DNA of 64,000 nt, taken from assembly GCA_016858145.1 (NCBI GenBank), contig JAEHOE010000003.1:124001-188000 (forward strand). The letters run 5' to 3'. The position numbers and the translations under genes were made by a program. Below the pieces are notes generated by a model that searched no databases, had not been told where the DNA came from, and saw nothing but the letters and a program-made list of their open reading frames with translations. Position 1 is the stretch's first letter. Each line of letters begins with the position of its first letter. Below are positions 21,139 to 33,056 of this stretch, in pieces. The stretch comes from Edaphochlamys debaryana. Its lineage: Eukaryota; Chlorophyta; Chlorophyceae; Chlamydomonadales.

Positions 21139-24043
21139 ATGGGGTCCTCACGGCCGCGCGCCAAGTCCAAGACGGTGGAGCCCCAAGCGCCTGGCGCCCC
21201 GCCACAGGAGCTTCCCGCTGCGGGTGGAGGAGGTGATAAGATGGTCAGTACCTGTGCGCGCACCGGGTGTGAGCTCTCCAAGTCTCCAAGTAGTGCACGC
21301 GGACTCGCCACCGTCGTCCAGGGCACAGCTTTGCCAGCGAGGGCTGGAATTGAACTGCTTGCGACAGCTCTCGCTAGCCTGCAAGCTGCGCTGCAGCCTC
21401 AATACCTCACCACTGAATGCTGTATGCCTGTCCCTGCTGACCGCTCTCGCAGGATGCAGCTGCGGCCGACCCAGCTGCGGACCCCGCTAAGGCGGACTCG
21501 CAGCTCTTCACAGAGCAGCTTTCTCGACTGCGGGCCCGGCTGCAATCTGTTGTGCAGGTGCGTGGGGTGGGCGAGTGTTTGGTTTGTGTGGCTGTTGCGA
21601 CTCAACATCCCGACTGGCTCACACGCGCCGGCCTGCGACCGCAGGGCGTCCGGGAGGTGGCACAGAGTCTGGACGAGCCACACTCGCTCATCACTGGAGT
21701 GCGTGACCAGCTCCAGTCTTCCGCCCTGTCTGGTCCCCACGATGTCCGCACGTCCGCTTCGGACGCCTCCGCGTCAACCGCCGGGATCGTTAGGGACCGC
21801 GTGGCGTCGATGGAGCGCCAGCGAAGCTCTGGTGGAGGCACTGGAGAGCAGCAGCAGGGCAGCAGCAGGGCACTTCAACCATCGGGGTCCCTAGAACGCC
21901 GCTCAGTCGAGGGGGTCATAGCGGCGGCCTCGCCCTTCGCAGCGGCCGGCTCTCGGTCTGGGGCGACGGCCGGCAAGCCTTCTTCCAAAACGCCAGCTAT
22001 CGCGCCGCCGTCCCCGGCTGAGCGCAAGGGCAGTAACGAGGCAGGTGCCGCAGGGGCGCTCCCGGCTCTGCCGGAGCGGGCGTCCTCCATGACCCGGGCG
22101 CCCAGCGGCGGCATGCCACGGGTCCCCGCCACTTCTCTCCGCGGTTCGCTCTCGCGCGCGGGCAGCACCACCGCCGATAGCACCGCAGTCGACGCGGCGG
22201 CGCACGGGGCTCGCAGCAGTGGTGGCGGCATGGCACGCAGCGGTTTCGACGCACCTGTCTCAGCGGCTGCCAGTGCAGCGGTGGCAGCAGCCGACAGTCT
22301 GGCGGCAGATGCCCTCGAAATGCTGGGCAGCGGTGACGCGAGCCTGATGGCGGCTACTGCGAACGCAGCGGCGGCGGCAGCCTACCTGGAGGCACACCCA
22401 GAGACGCTCCGCGAGCTCTGGACCCTGCGGGCTCGCGTGCGGGCGCAAGAGTCTGAAATGGCCTCCATGGTGAGTCGCTCTGCTGCCGGGCTAACTTCCC
22501 TTGCAGTACTCAAATATTGCAGACTCTCGGTTGTCAGAAGTTGTGCTTTTCATTTTGCGCGTCGGTTGCGACGGACGCCCTGCGGCAGACGCCCCCTGAC
22601 GGCGTTCGTTTGCGCCCCCTCCCCGCTCTTGCAGGTCACGCAGCTGTCCAACAAGAATGCGCAGCTGGACCACGCGCAGACCGTGGTGCAGACCAAGGAG
22701 CGGGAGCTGGCGGGCCTGACCACCCGGCTGACGGGCGTGCTGGGCAAGCTTCAGACGTTCCAGTCGTCGCACCAGCAGCAGCAGCAGGAGCTGGCGGTGC
22801 TGCAGCAGGCGCAGGCCGCTCAGCAGCAGGTCGTGGCGCACGCCGAGCAGCGGCGCGCCGCGCGCGCGCTCACCAGCGGGGACGCGACACGGGTCACCTC
22901 CCACGCCGTCGTGCCGGAGGAGGAGGCCGACGGCGAGGCGCAGCGGCAGGAGGGCCGGGTCAGGGCGGTGCCCGAGGTGCAGCAGCACGCGCGCAGCACG
23001 GGCCCTTCCCTGGAGGTCTACATGCCGCCGCCGCCCACATGGACCCGCTCCATGGGTCCAGCGCTGGGCCCTGTGCCTGAGCCATTGGCGGAGGCCGAGC
23101 CGGAGCCGGAGGCCGAGCCGGATGTAGCGCCCGAGCCACCGGCCGCAGCGCAGCAGCCGAGCACGCAGGCGCCAGCCCCTGCTGTGCAGGACGAGGTCCA
23201 GCCCGAGGCAAGCCAGCGAGCGGCCCGGGCGAGCCGCGAGGAGCTACCGGCCGCCGCTGCGCCGGCCGCCTCTTCTGGAGGCGACGGCGCCGGCCGCCAG
23301 CCTTCGGGGCGCCCCTCGCTGTCGGCGCCGCGCGCTAGCACGGCAGCCGCAGTGGCGGCGGCTGCCTTCGGGAACACGCTGGGCACGCCGCGCCCCTCCC
23401 TCCCGCCCCTCCCCTCTGGCGGCGCGTCGGCCGCTGGACGGGGCGGGCGGGGGCTGCTGCGGCTCCTGATGCAGCTGGGGCCCTCGATCGCATGCGTCGT
23501 CCTGCTCCTTCGCGACCCCAAGGTCCGCCGCGGCCTGGACAACCTCCGGCGGGCCGGTGGTGCAAGCGAGGACGCGAGCGCCGCGCCTGCCGCGGCCGCG
23601 GCGCCGGCCAAGGCCAAGCCGGCCCCGGCGGCCGCCCCCAAGCCGGTGCGGCGGGGGGCGGAGCCCGCGGTGGTCAAGGCCAAGGCCGCTGCGGCACCGG
23701 CGGAGCCCCGTCGCGTTAGCGCCCCGCAGCAGAGTGCGGGGCCCGAGGGAGAGTCAACGCAGGGCAAGGCTTCGCGGGAATGCAAGGAGTGGTGAGCAGG
23801 GGTCTGTGCAGGGTGTCCTGGCTGAGTGCCGCGGCTTGACGGCGCTCTATGCATGGAATACTTGGTGAAAAGGATCTGGGTTGCGGCGCTGGGCTCTGGC
23901 TGTATCGGGCTGCTGATTGTATCGGTGGGCGTCAACCAATGATGACTGGTCCTGCGTTCGGTGCGCTGACCTGACCTGCTGTGCCACCCATGCGCAGGTG
24001 CAAGATTGTTCGGCCGCCACCTCCGCACGTCATCTACTACTAG
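21139..24043 (+). CDS. Hypothetical Ala/Gln-rich coiled-coil protein with C-terminal hydrophobic segment
   Basis: Five-exon model: 21139-21243, 21453-21557, 21645-22469, 22635-23791, 23998-24043. All junctions are in frame, giving 745 aa. Exons 1 and 2 are each 35 codons; the exon 1 donor (GTCAGT) is weaker than the others. The middle is low-complexity Ser/Ala/Gly. Residues about 346-440 (exon 4) have heptad-like pattern (QLSNKNAQLDHAQTVV, then a Gln run) and should form a coiled coil. Near 618-637 is a hydrophobic stretch (LLRLLMQLGPSIACVVLLL) followed by a basic flank, suggesting a single membrane anchor. The last exon supplies a distinctive PPPPHVIYY tail; without splicing, translation stops one codon after the donor. 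Family not recognised. Confidence 0.6.
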
Positions 24044-25209
24044 CAGGAAGCGTGGTAGGGCGGTAGGGCCACCAAGGACCGGGGGCGAGGGCACGGGTGG
24101 AGTGGCAATCTTTGCCACCGGTTGAGGGGCAGGAGGGATTTAACGAGGCGATGCACCGCGACGGCAGTTACGTTGGAGGGTCTGGTGCAGATACAAAAAC
24201 ACTATGTGGTGCAAGATGCGCAACCTAGGATGAGCCGCAGCGGACGCTTTTGACGCTACTACTTTTTTGACTGCGGCCGGCGCGTGGCTCCCGCACGGGG
24301 GGGTTGGCGGTTGCAGCGGGCGTATGCAAGCGGCTCATACCCCCCGGGATTACCCCGCGTCGGCGGGCCGGACGTTGTTGGTTATCCAATGGTCCAGGGT
24401 GTGAAGGCAACATAGGAAGGGAACCGACGACCTACCGAGGCGGGGCCTTCAGGGGCTGCCTCATCATCGTGCAGCAGCCAGGTGCTGCTGGTGTTTCCCT
24501 CATTCGCAAGCTGGCATGGAGAGAGAGACAGGCTGAGGGGTTGGAGAGACACCGGTTGGTCGCATGAGGGCAGAGTTTGCACCCCACATGGCCCGTTTGT
24601 TGTTGAGACCTTGGAGGATGGGGCCCGCTGAGAGAGTGGCGATGTGCTATGCGACCCGGGCCGACGCTGCAAGTCACTGAAACATGGTGTGCTGCCACAA
24701 CCCTGACCCCAATTGTCCGCCCACCTTGTTAGGCGTGTGCAACCGCTGCAACGGGCATGTGCCGAGTTGTGCCATACCCCAACCCCCAGCCCAACCGCCC
24801 AAGTCTTGCCTGGTGAGGGTAACAGTGCGACCAGAGCAGGCCCGCGTGGCGGGGTCGTGCCTGCGTGAAACCCACGTACCAGCACGTGCTTCCCGACCCG
24901 TAGGCTCGCGGGTCACACGCTGCCCCTGGACCCGAGCGCAGTCGACAGTTGTGGGGGGGGGCGGGGCGAGAGTTCCTGCCGGCGGCCGCCGCGTCACAGC
25001 CCGCGCGCTCACCTCGGCCCCTCGCGCGCGATGTTGGTTCCAGCGCGAGGCGTGTGCTCACTGCGCTTCAGTCGCCTACCGCTGTACCTTCCTAGCAGGA
25101 AAACGCACGAGCGTTAAGCGCACAGCCATAAGCCCCCGACCTGCGCCCTGCACTTCTGAACGCGCAAGCCTTCCTCAACTCCAGCTCATTGCCCCCGAAA
25201 AAGCTAGCT
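24044..25209. other. Intergenic between two plus-strand genes
   Basis: No gene recognised. It contains a G-run at about 24952-24961. The last few hundred bases are the likely promoter and 5' leader of the acyltransferase gene; no TATA box is obvious. Confidence 0.4.
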
Positions 25210-28144
25210 ATGGCGGCCTGGCTCCCCCTGGCAGCAGGCCGCCTGGGCGCGCTGCGGCCCGCGGTCGACAGCGTGGCCGCTTTGGGCGACTCGCTGCCAC
25301 CGCTGCTCCGCAAGGCAGTGCTGCTCTACGCCTACGCAGCGCTCACGGTGCTGTGGGCAGTGCTGCTGGTGCGCAGGCTGCGGCCCGGCCTTGCGCGGCT
25401 GCTCGCGGCCGCGCCGGTCCTGGTGGGTCGGAGCGCTCGGTGCGGCGCAGCCATGGGGCCCCGCAGCACCCTGCGCCTGCCTCTGCCCTCTCTGGCTGCA
25501 GCCTGCACCCCCACCGCTGCGCCCTGGCCCCAGTGCATGTCTATGATCCCCGCTGCTGCCTCCTCTCCCCCGCTGCGCTCACTCCCCCAGGCGGGGAACT
25601 TTCTGGTGCCGCTCCTGCTTGATCCCGAGGGCCCCCTCTCCGAGCCGCTGCTCATCACCCCGGTGGCCGGCATCTTCTCACTGGCGGCCTTCAAGGCAGG
25701 CGGGGGCCGGAGGGGGGCGAGGGGGTGGTCGAGGCGCACGGTTGAAGGCGGGATCAGGGGGAAGAACGAAGGGGGAGGGGAGCAAAGGGGAGCGAGCTTT
25801 TGGCACGAGCGCACGTTGAGCGGTCAGCAAGGCCCCTGGGTCGGCTGCACTTGAAGGCCCTCCTCCCCCCTGCATCCTGCGCAGCTTCTGGCATTCGCCC
25901 TGGCGCGTGGCCCCCTGATGCCTGAGTGGCTCAGCCCGCTGCAGTTTGGCGGCGTGTACCTCCTGCCCATCGTGCCCATCGAGGTGGGTACTGGCATCAG
26001 TCGGGAGCGGGGCTCAACTCATGCAACCATCGTCATCCGTTACTGGAACCCAACCTCCTCCGTTACTGGAACCCAACCTCCTCTTGCCTGGCCCCAGGTC
26101 TTCACGGTGGGGCCCCAGCACGCGGCTCGCGTGCACACCACCAAGCACGGTCGGCAACTGCTGCTTGACGCGTGGGCCAGCACGGGTGGGTGACGGTGGG
26201 CGGGGAGGCGGGGCGCTCCTGGGCTCGGGCTTGCGCGGCCCCACCTGCCGGCAGCCCCTAACTGCACCCTTGCCCCTGCTTCGACTCGCACACCCCTGCC
26301 CTGCCTGCCTGCAACCCCTGTCACACCCGCGCCGCTCCTCCTCCTGACCCCCTTCCTGTCTGTCACACGCGCCCTCCCCCTTGACGCCAGGCGTCGCGAT
26401 GCTGGTGAGCTGGGTGCTGGCCATCCCAGGCATCCCCGTCATGGTGCGCCACTGGCTCTACACGCTGGCTTCCGCCACCTTCCTTTGCGGCGTGTTCGAC
26501 CTGCTGGGGGCCTTCGCGCACATGACCCTGGGCATCACCGCAGCGCCGACGTTCGACCGGCCCTGGCTGGTGCGGCGCGGGTGGGCTGGGGAAAGGCGAG
26601 GGCTCATGCTGACAGCGGCGCCCGAACCCAAGCGGATCGGGCCGCGCGGGGCAAGCCGATGAGGCCTCCTGCTGATCCATGTTGGCGGGGGTTGTACGGC
26701 TCAGCACTCGGCCACAACCCAGGCCTGCAAGCCCCATCCCTTCCCCTCCCGCGTCCCCCTATCGCCAGAGCGCCAGCTTCCAGGACTTCTGGTCGCGGCG
26801 CTGGAACCTGACGACCACCTACATGATGCGCGCGCTGGTCTACGAGCCGGTGCTGCAGGGCAGCCTGCTGGCGCCGGGCAGCGCCACGTTAGCGGCGCAG
26901 CTGCGCGCTGCAGCTACCGAGCCGCGGACCGCCGCTGCCGATGGCGGTCAGGTGGGTGGCGGGGCCCGTTCAGGGGGTGTCGGTACGGCGTATGGCCCGA
27001 ACGCCCGAGGGGCTCCGAGTGCCATGGGCTTGGGGCGGACTCTCCTCTCTTTACCAGTAGACATGCAAGGCTCAAACGCCGTATGGTTCGAGCGCCACAG
27101 GACCTGGCCCCCGCTGGAGCAGCCGTGGAGAAGACAGATGGCGACAGCAACCTAAGGCTCCGGCGCAAGGGCGCAGAGGGGGCCAACACGGAGGAGCAGG
27201 TGCCCCCGCAGTCGAGCCCCGCCGGCCCCAGGAAGGCATCAGCACGCCCCCCTCTCCTCCGCACCTTCCTCGGCCTCCAGGCAGCTTTCCTCTTCAGGTG
27301 ACTCCAGCAGCTGACGCCCGCAGACCCTACCTCGAGCCGCAACACTTATGCCTCTGCCCTCAATACATGCCTGTGCGCGCTTCTCTCGCAGTGGGCTCTG
27401 GCACATTGCAATCTTCTGGTAAGCCTGGCACTGTGCTGGCTCCGGACTCAGGGCCCTTCCTCGATCATGTCTGCTGGCCTGCTGGCCTGCCGGCCGTGCT
27501 GGGCTGCTGGGGATGTTGCACACCGCCATCACGGTCAGTACGGGCGCCCTGCAGGTACAACACGCGGGTGTTCAGCTGGCGGTGGTGCGCCTTCTTCGCT
27601 CTCCAGGTGTGCCCTCCTAGCTTCGGACGTGGGCTTCGGTATCTGATTGCTACTGATCCCGCTGCGGGCCTAGTTTGTGGTCCCCGTCTTGAAAGCTCTA
27701 GGTGATGATATGTATGTCCGCAGGCCCCCATCCTGATGGTGGAGCGGGCGCTCCGCAAAGCTGGACGTGCAGCTGGGCTGCACCTGCCACACGCTCTGCA
27801 GGTGGGCATGCATGCCCAGCGAGGCCGGCCTCCTATAATAATCCCTGCTGACATCGCGTCCCAGGAGCTTGGAGCCTTATGGGGGGCCGTGGGAGTCGGG
27901 GAACAGTTGTGCAGCAGGGCAACCTGACCTAAACCGATGTCACGCATGTCTAGCGTCTGCTTTCCCTTGGCCCGTGCAGGTCTTCACCGCCAACTTCTTG
28001 CTAATAGCGGTGGCCAAGCCCTTGTTCTTCGGACCCGCGGACACGACTGGATTCGCGCAGCGCAACCTTGCGGTCGGGCAGGCGCCGCTGTGGGCTGTGG
28101 CTGACGTGGCCAAGCGGGCGGGCCATGCTGTGCGGGCAACCTGA
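25210..28144 (+). CDS. Wax synthase-like membrane-bound O-acyltransferase
   Basis: Eleven-exon model: 25210-25422, 25591-25695, 25885-25983, 26098-26185, 26391-26569, 26769-26951, about 27101-27297, 27392-27418, 27555-27606, 27724-27801, 27980-28144, giving ~461 aa. The family would transfer an acyl chain from acyl-CoA to an alcohol (wax ester) or related acceptor in the ER membrane. The key motif, SFQDFWSRRWNL at residues 231-242, is the plant wax synthase hallmark. SGLWHIAIFW at 355-364 supplies the MBOAT histidine (H359). Several hydrophobic segments occur (VLLYAYAALTVLWAVLLV at the N-terminus; NFLLIAVAKPLFF near the C-terminus). Exon 2 appears to end at a GC donor. The exon 7 acceptor is the weakest point of the model. 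Substrate is not predictable from sequence. Confidence 0.75.
26038..26083. repeat. 23-bp perfect tandem duplication in intron 3
   Basis: Two identical 23-bp units, 26038-26060 and 26061-26083, inside the intron before exon 4 of the acyltransferase gene. Confidence 0.9.
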
Positions 28145-28335
28145 GAGCCTACAAGCTTGGAGTTTGGGGGTATTGCACAACATCTGACTTGGTGTGACTG
28201 CCCAACAAGGTTTGGGACGGTAAAGGGTTTCCCACCGACCTAGCATAGTTGACTGGCTGCAAGGTTGGGCTGAAGCGCGTGAGAGGGGTAAGCAGGGTGT
28301 GGTGGTGGCTTGACTAACTAGCCCTACTGGGCAAG

Positions 28336-28340
28336 TGTAA
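28336..28340 (+). terminator. TGTAA polyadenylation signal, acyltransferase gene
   Basis: TGTAA, the usual green-algal polyadenylation signal, about 190 bp after the TGA stop. A short motif, so position is suggestive only. Confidence 0.4.
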
Positions 28341-28344
28341 GCAA

Positions 28345-28887
28345 AGCGGGACACGTGCACGCTGCACGCGGGAGGGTCGACGCTCTTATATCCGGAGCTC
28401 CGGACAAGGGCCGCCACACCATGCTAGGAGGGCCATGCATTGCCAGCTTTCCACTGAGTCAATGCGTAGACCATTGCAACCCAGGGGTGAGGGGTGGGCA
28501 ACTCGGGGGGCCTGCCGTGCAGAGGCCGACCTCGGGGCCGTGCATCCTCCCAAATGCCCAAAGCTTGATGCATACATATAGCCATGCTCATAAGAGCCCC
28601 ATAGAGTCGCTCTGTAGACCCCGAGGCTAGGTCCAGAGGAAACCCTCGGTGCACACGTCGCCACCGCTGAAATGGACACGGAAGCATGCTGCAGACAGTC
28701 CAGTCATCAGACTCATCACTATGCACCCACGCCTGCTGGATGTGGGAGTCCTGGGCAGCTCTGGAGCGGTATCGAGCGAGCCGGCTGGTTCAAGTCGGTT
28801 CACATTGCAGCCAAGAGTAGGCATATATGGCCGCTAGACCATATCACCCCTGTTGCAACCCATCGCGTGGCCATGGAGTACGTCACA
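28345..28887. other. Unique intergenic segment left of the tandem array
   Basis: No gene recognised. It is not shared with the other spacers; similarity to them starts near 28888, which marks the left boundary of the duplicated unit. Confidence 0.5.
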
Positions 28888-30840
28888 TGGCTTGCCCGTA
28901 TCTTACTCGTACAGTGAACACACTGGAAGCATGCGAAACTAACCTGCACGGCTTTGGGCTGGGCGCTGACAGACACACTTGCAGAACCTCCTGCTGACAG
29001 ACGAGAACCCTGGAGCACACCAGCGACCAGCCAGCCTGCCTCCACTTGCCCCCTCCCAAAGCCCCGACCTGGCCCCGACGGTCCCTCGTAAGTCGTGGTC
29101 AGTGTGACTTCACACTGGGGGAATGCCATGTCCCCGACGAATACGTCCCGCGTGCATACCAACGGCGCGTAGGCACGGCGCTGCGGCAGCCCGCCTTGCA
29201 CATGTGGCCTGGCGGGATGCCGGCAGCCCGCCACGCAGCTGTACATCGCTGTGACAGAGGGACGCGAGGGCTGAGTCCACCCACCCCTGAAGCCCAGGGG
29301 AGGAGCGGCGCGAGGAGTGACCCGCCACAGCTGCCAAGACTTTGCCGACAGATGCGATCCACCACGACGCGCTGCGCGCCCGCGTAACCCCAGTCATCGG
29401 TGGTTACAATGAGGGACCCCTTCGAGGGGGTCTAAGCGCAGAACGCTCCGACCGGCTGGTCGACCACACGGGCTTGCCGCCTGCAAGCCTGGGTGCCCCC
29501 TAACAGCAGCCCACAAGGGCGGTGAGCCACGGCCATCACCAACGAAGCCTCAGCTAGGGAGCCGCCAAGTAACCCCAGCGGGGCCTGTCCGCCCCGCAAT
29601 GCTTTCTGCTTGTCGCAGCCTCTGCACTGCCGGTATCCTTTTCCCACTTTCTATACGCTAGAGCGCACCCGTGCCCGCGCAGCCCGCAGCTTTGTAAAAG
29701 TAAACGGGGCACGTATACGTCTGCAAGGTCCGCATAGATGCCTAGAGCAGCCAAGACCGCCATGAGCCTCGCGAGCATGGTTCCCTGGACTTGCGCTTGC
29801 ACCTGGGCGGCCCCGGAGAGTCCTCGGCACGCGAAGGATGCTCTTGCAGTCCCTGTCGCGACCCTGGAACCGGCGGCAAAACTCGGCTGTGTCAGGGTTG
29901 TGCTACCCCTCCTTGAGCGCACTTCCCCCGGTGAGTAGGCCTTGGGTCTGCGAGATCTTGAAGCTGGAAGCGATGGCCACGAGCTGACTGTCAGGCAGTG
30001 CTGGGACATCGATTCCGCCACAAGCCGCTTCGGGCAGGACGCAGGAGGGAGGGGAACCGAGCAGCAGAGCAGGGCAGGCGGCGAGCGGGGCCCACGCTAC
30101 GAACTCCCCCCCCCTCCCTACGGTCCGCCTTACCTCAGCCCCGCCCTCCTTGCCCGCTTCCCAGGGATGCCTCCGGTCCGTGCTGCTGCGCGTGCAACAT
30201 ACCGGCACTGGAAGGGGAGACAACGAGTGCATCGGACCGTGAGGAAGGAGGCCCATATGGCGGCATTCTTGAGCAGCGGTAGTCATCGTGATGTGGGTCG
30301 GCTCTGGCGCCCCGTCAGCGGCCAGCGAAGACGCGAGGTGCGACTCACGGTCGAATACCCTTACTGGGCGGGGGCTCCGGTCCTGGGGTGCTCGGAAGTC
30401 AGGGCTGATGACGCGGCTAGGGCCCGCGCAGCACACGGGGCACAGGATGTGCCAACTGCCTCGTTAGGGCCGCCACTCAAAGCGCTCGTACCCAGTATGC
30501 GTTGGGTGCGGGTCTTCGGCTGCCGGCGTTTAGGCGGAGGATGGCATCCCTCAACGGGGGTAGATTGCGCTACACATGGGGGATGCAAGCCCAGCTGGGC
30601 CCGGGGAGCCGGCTCAGCCCGGGACTCTCCCGCCGTAGCGAATGGAGGCCCCCACACCAAGGCCAGCTAGGTCCAGGGTACCTACCGCTCACAGCTTTCG
30701 GACATGCGTAGCTTAACCCGCTGCCTGTCTCAACGACACCCGCTGGCCTGGCTGATGCTAGGGCACTAGCCGTTGCAACTGCCGCCGCCCCCCTGCGGCT
30801 GAGAGGGAGGGTCCGCTTAGCAGACTTCCACCGTGAGGGA

Positions 30841-31030
30841 TTGTTATAGACAACGGGGCCTAGTGCCGCGGAGTCGTGGCGTCGCATTCCGTTGGCCGAC
30901 GCAAAAAGCCTGTGAAGCGTAGCCGCCTATGAACAGGGGACCCTCCCAAGGGTTGAAAGTCTAACCCCTGAGCCACCCCGGAGCCCCCGAGTAGTCTGCG
31001 GAAAACGCCCTACGCCACACCACAACCGCC
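30841..31030. mobile_element. 190-bp insertion unique to copy B spacer, possible SINE
   Basis: Relative to the spacers of C (around 47511) and D, about 190 bp are extra here, between CCGTGAGGGA and GCACCGCCG. On the minus strand it contains GGTGGCTCAGGGGTTAGAC, a good RNA polymerase III A-box of the tRNA type, and a poor B-box-like GTTCATAGG downstream. No clear target duplication. A deletion in the ancestor of C and D is the alternative. Confidence 0.35.
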
Positions 31031-31660
31031 GCACCGCCGCCCACACGCAGCTCTGCGACGGACCCACACGCCTAAGGCCCCTCGCATAATGCAGCACATT
31101 ATCAGCCCGGTGGTGGAAGGGGCAACTGCATTGTGCGCAGTCGCCGCCGATTTCTCAATTGTGACGGAGTGGTGCACCCGTAGATTTGCTCAGCGCTGTG
31201 TGCGTGTCAGTGGGCGTGAAGCAGCTTGGTAGCAACCCAGGCCTGGTCCTGCCGGCGCTCTGCCGTGCTGCGTTAACGGGGCCGGGGGCGGCCGGCGACA
31301 CGTGCGGTGTACCGAGGCGCCAGGTGTGACCGGCCCGCGGGGGACGTGCCCGGGCGGGCCCGTTTGGTCCCCGTGTTCCATCGACAATCCAGTACGTATC
31401 GCCAAGGGCTATGCCATGGGCGGGTGCACGCGCTGTAAGGGCTCGCCAGCACGATAGTCGGTCTCTCGCACGCAATCCGTCGTGCGCGACAATACTTCGC
31501 CCATCGCTGCTGCGTGAGGGGTATAGCTTACACAGACCGCATCGCAGGTCAGTGGAGGTGCACGCAAGAGCGAAGGCTTTGAGGAAGGAAGTTTGGCCCT
31601 GAGTTGGTTGTTCCGTACCCGCGCATCCTCCCACCAACGAACAAGGGCCATGGGCAGCGA

Positions 31661-31666
31661 TTATAA
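31661..31666 (+). promoter_or_regulatory. TATA-like box of copy B
   Basis: GCGATTATAAGCGC, 231 bp before the ATG, conserved in all four copies. Confidence 0.5.
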
Positions 31667-32730
31667 GCGCTCCATGCGCGCAGCGCGTACATACCAGTAC
31701 CCTGCGCGCTCCGTCCAGGAAGCAGCGCGATCCTGTCCACTCCAAAACCTGGTCGCTGTTCAAGGTCGAGCGAACCCAAAGCGACTCACCCGCGTGTAGC
31801 CCCGCAGCGCAACACCTGCCCCTGACACCAGCCTCTAGGGCTACTTTGCTTGACGTTAAGTATTCCAGCGTCCACAGTGTCAGTTATCGTTATGGGCGAG
31901 CAAGATGTTGCGGGCTCCGGCCCGCAGCACGACCCCACCGCGGGCTTCTTCAACAAGTTTGCGTTCGGATGGATGTACAAGCATGTTGGCGCTGCCCGTG
32001 AGTGCACTGTCGCGCTGCAGTGTGCTTGCTGATACCTCGACTCCCTGCATTCCGCCCGCGCGAGCGACCGCACTGTTCTTACCCTGCCTCCGCTCGTATG
32101 TCTCCTCCCTCAGGCAAGGGCCTGGAGCTCAACGCGGAGAAGATGGGCATGACCCCCGACAACCACGCCGACGTGGTGAGTACCACACATAACACGCGCC
32201 ATGCCGAGACGAGCGCCGTTTATCTGTGGTCCTCTGCCACCTGACCACCATGTCGTCGTGACGTTCCGGGTTTGGCTGCGAGGGGTGTGCAGTTGGGAGG
32301 CCTGGTTTGGGAGCGCTGCCAACTCCCCCGGTTTTCCCCCTTGGTCTCCTCTGCCCGCCCTCCCGTCTCGCTCTGACCTGCCATCGCCTGTACTCCCTTT
32401 CCCCTGTCCTCACCGCCTTTCCCGCCTGCCCCTCTCCAGGCGTATGACAAGTTCTCTGGGCACTGGGCTGCTGAGATGAAGCTCAGGGGCCAGGAGGTGG
32501 ACGGGAAGAAGCCCTCCCTGGTGTGCGCCCTGCGCAAGGCGTTCGGCGCCTCCTACATGATGGCCGGTCTGTGCAAGATGGGCTGGTCCACCTTCGTCAT
32601 CACAGGCGCCTTCTACTTCGTGCGCAGGTAGGGGCAGCGGCAGCGGAGGGCTGGCGGGTTGGGGTGATGGCTGGGGCTTGGCCCGCTCTGCGTGACTGCT
32701 AGCTTTGGTCTTTCCTCGCACTGCCCCTAG

Positions 32731-32905
32731 TGTAACAGACAGCGCTACGGCGCGTCAGCCACAGGCGGAAGACGGAAGGCTAAAGGTCAAAGGCCAAAGG
32801 CCAAACGTCACTCTACGAGTACCACTATGTATCTACGGAAGCCTGTCGGACAGGCCCACTAGAGGGCACAGGTCCTCCAATCTCCAACCGCCCAGTGGTC
32901 TTAAG
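32731..32905 (+). repeat. 5' LTR of retrotransposon 2 (shared part)
   Basis: 175 bp repeated at 39455-39629. The true LTR probably continues some tens of bases past 32905, possibly to the CA near 32933, because the downstream copy was cut at this point by a deletion. Confidence 0.75.
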
Positions 32906-33056
32906 GCCCCTGCCTTCCCGGCGTTTGTAAGCGCCATCTGGCTCACTTGGATGGTGTCTTATGTTTGGTAGTCGTTCCCTTACACTGGTGCGAGCAGCTC
33001 TGTTCAAACTAGTCGCTTTCTTAGTCTCTCTCTTCCAATTCTCAACTTTAGACGAG

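Larger units (their letters stand above)
28888..31891 (+). repeat. Tandem-array spacer upstream of copy B
   Basis: Collinear with about 45660-48376 and 52497-55181, the spacers in front of copies C and D, but more diverged from them than they are from each other. It includes the 5' flank and promoter of copy B. Open frames inside it, such as one at 30257-30670 conserved in the other spacers, have no recognised family and are probably conserved only because the duplication is recent. Confidence 0.8.

Noticed and set aside
21552..23795. A single 747-codon frame as the complete coiled-coil gene
   Set aside because: It reads through two good GT-AG introns and starts inside a third; the five-exon model removes them and stays in frame.
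30257..30670. Open frame conserved between the spacers (also 46892-47305 and 53716-54129)
   Set aside because: Conservation is explained by recent duplication, substitutions are not biased to silent sites by eye, several overlapping frames are equally conserved and no family is recognised.
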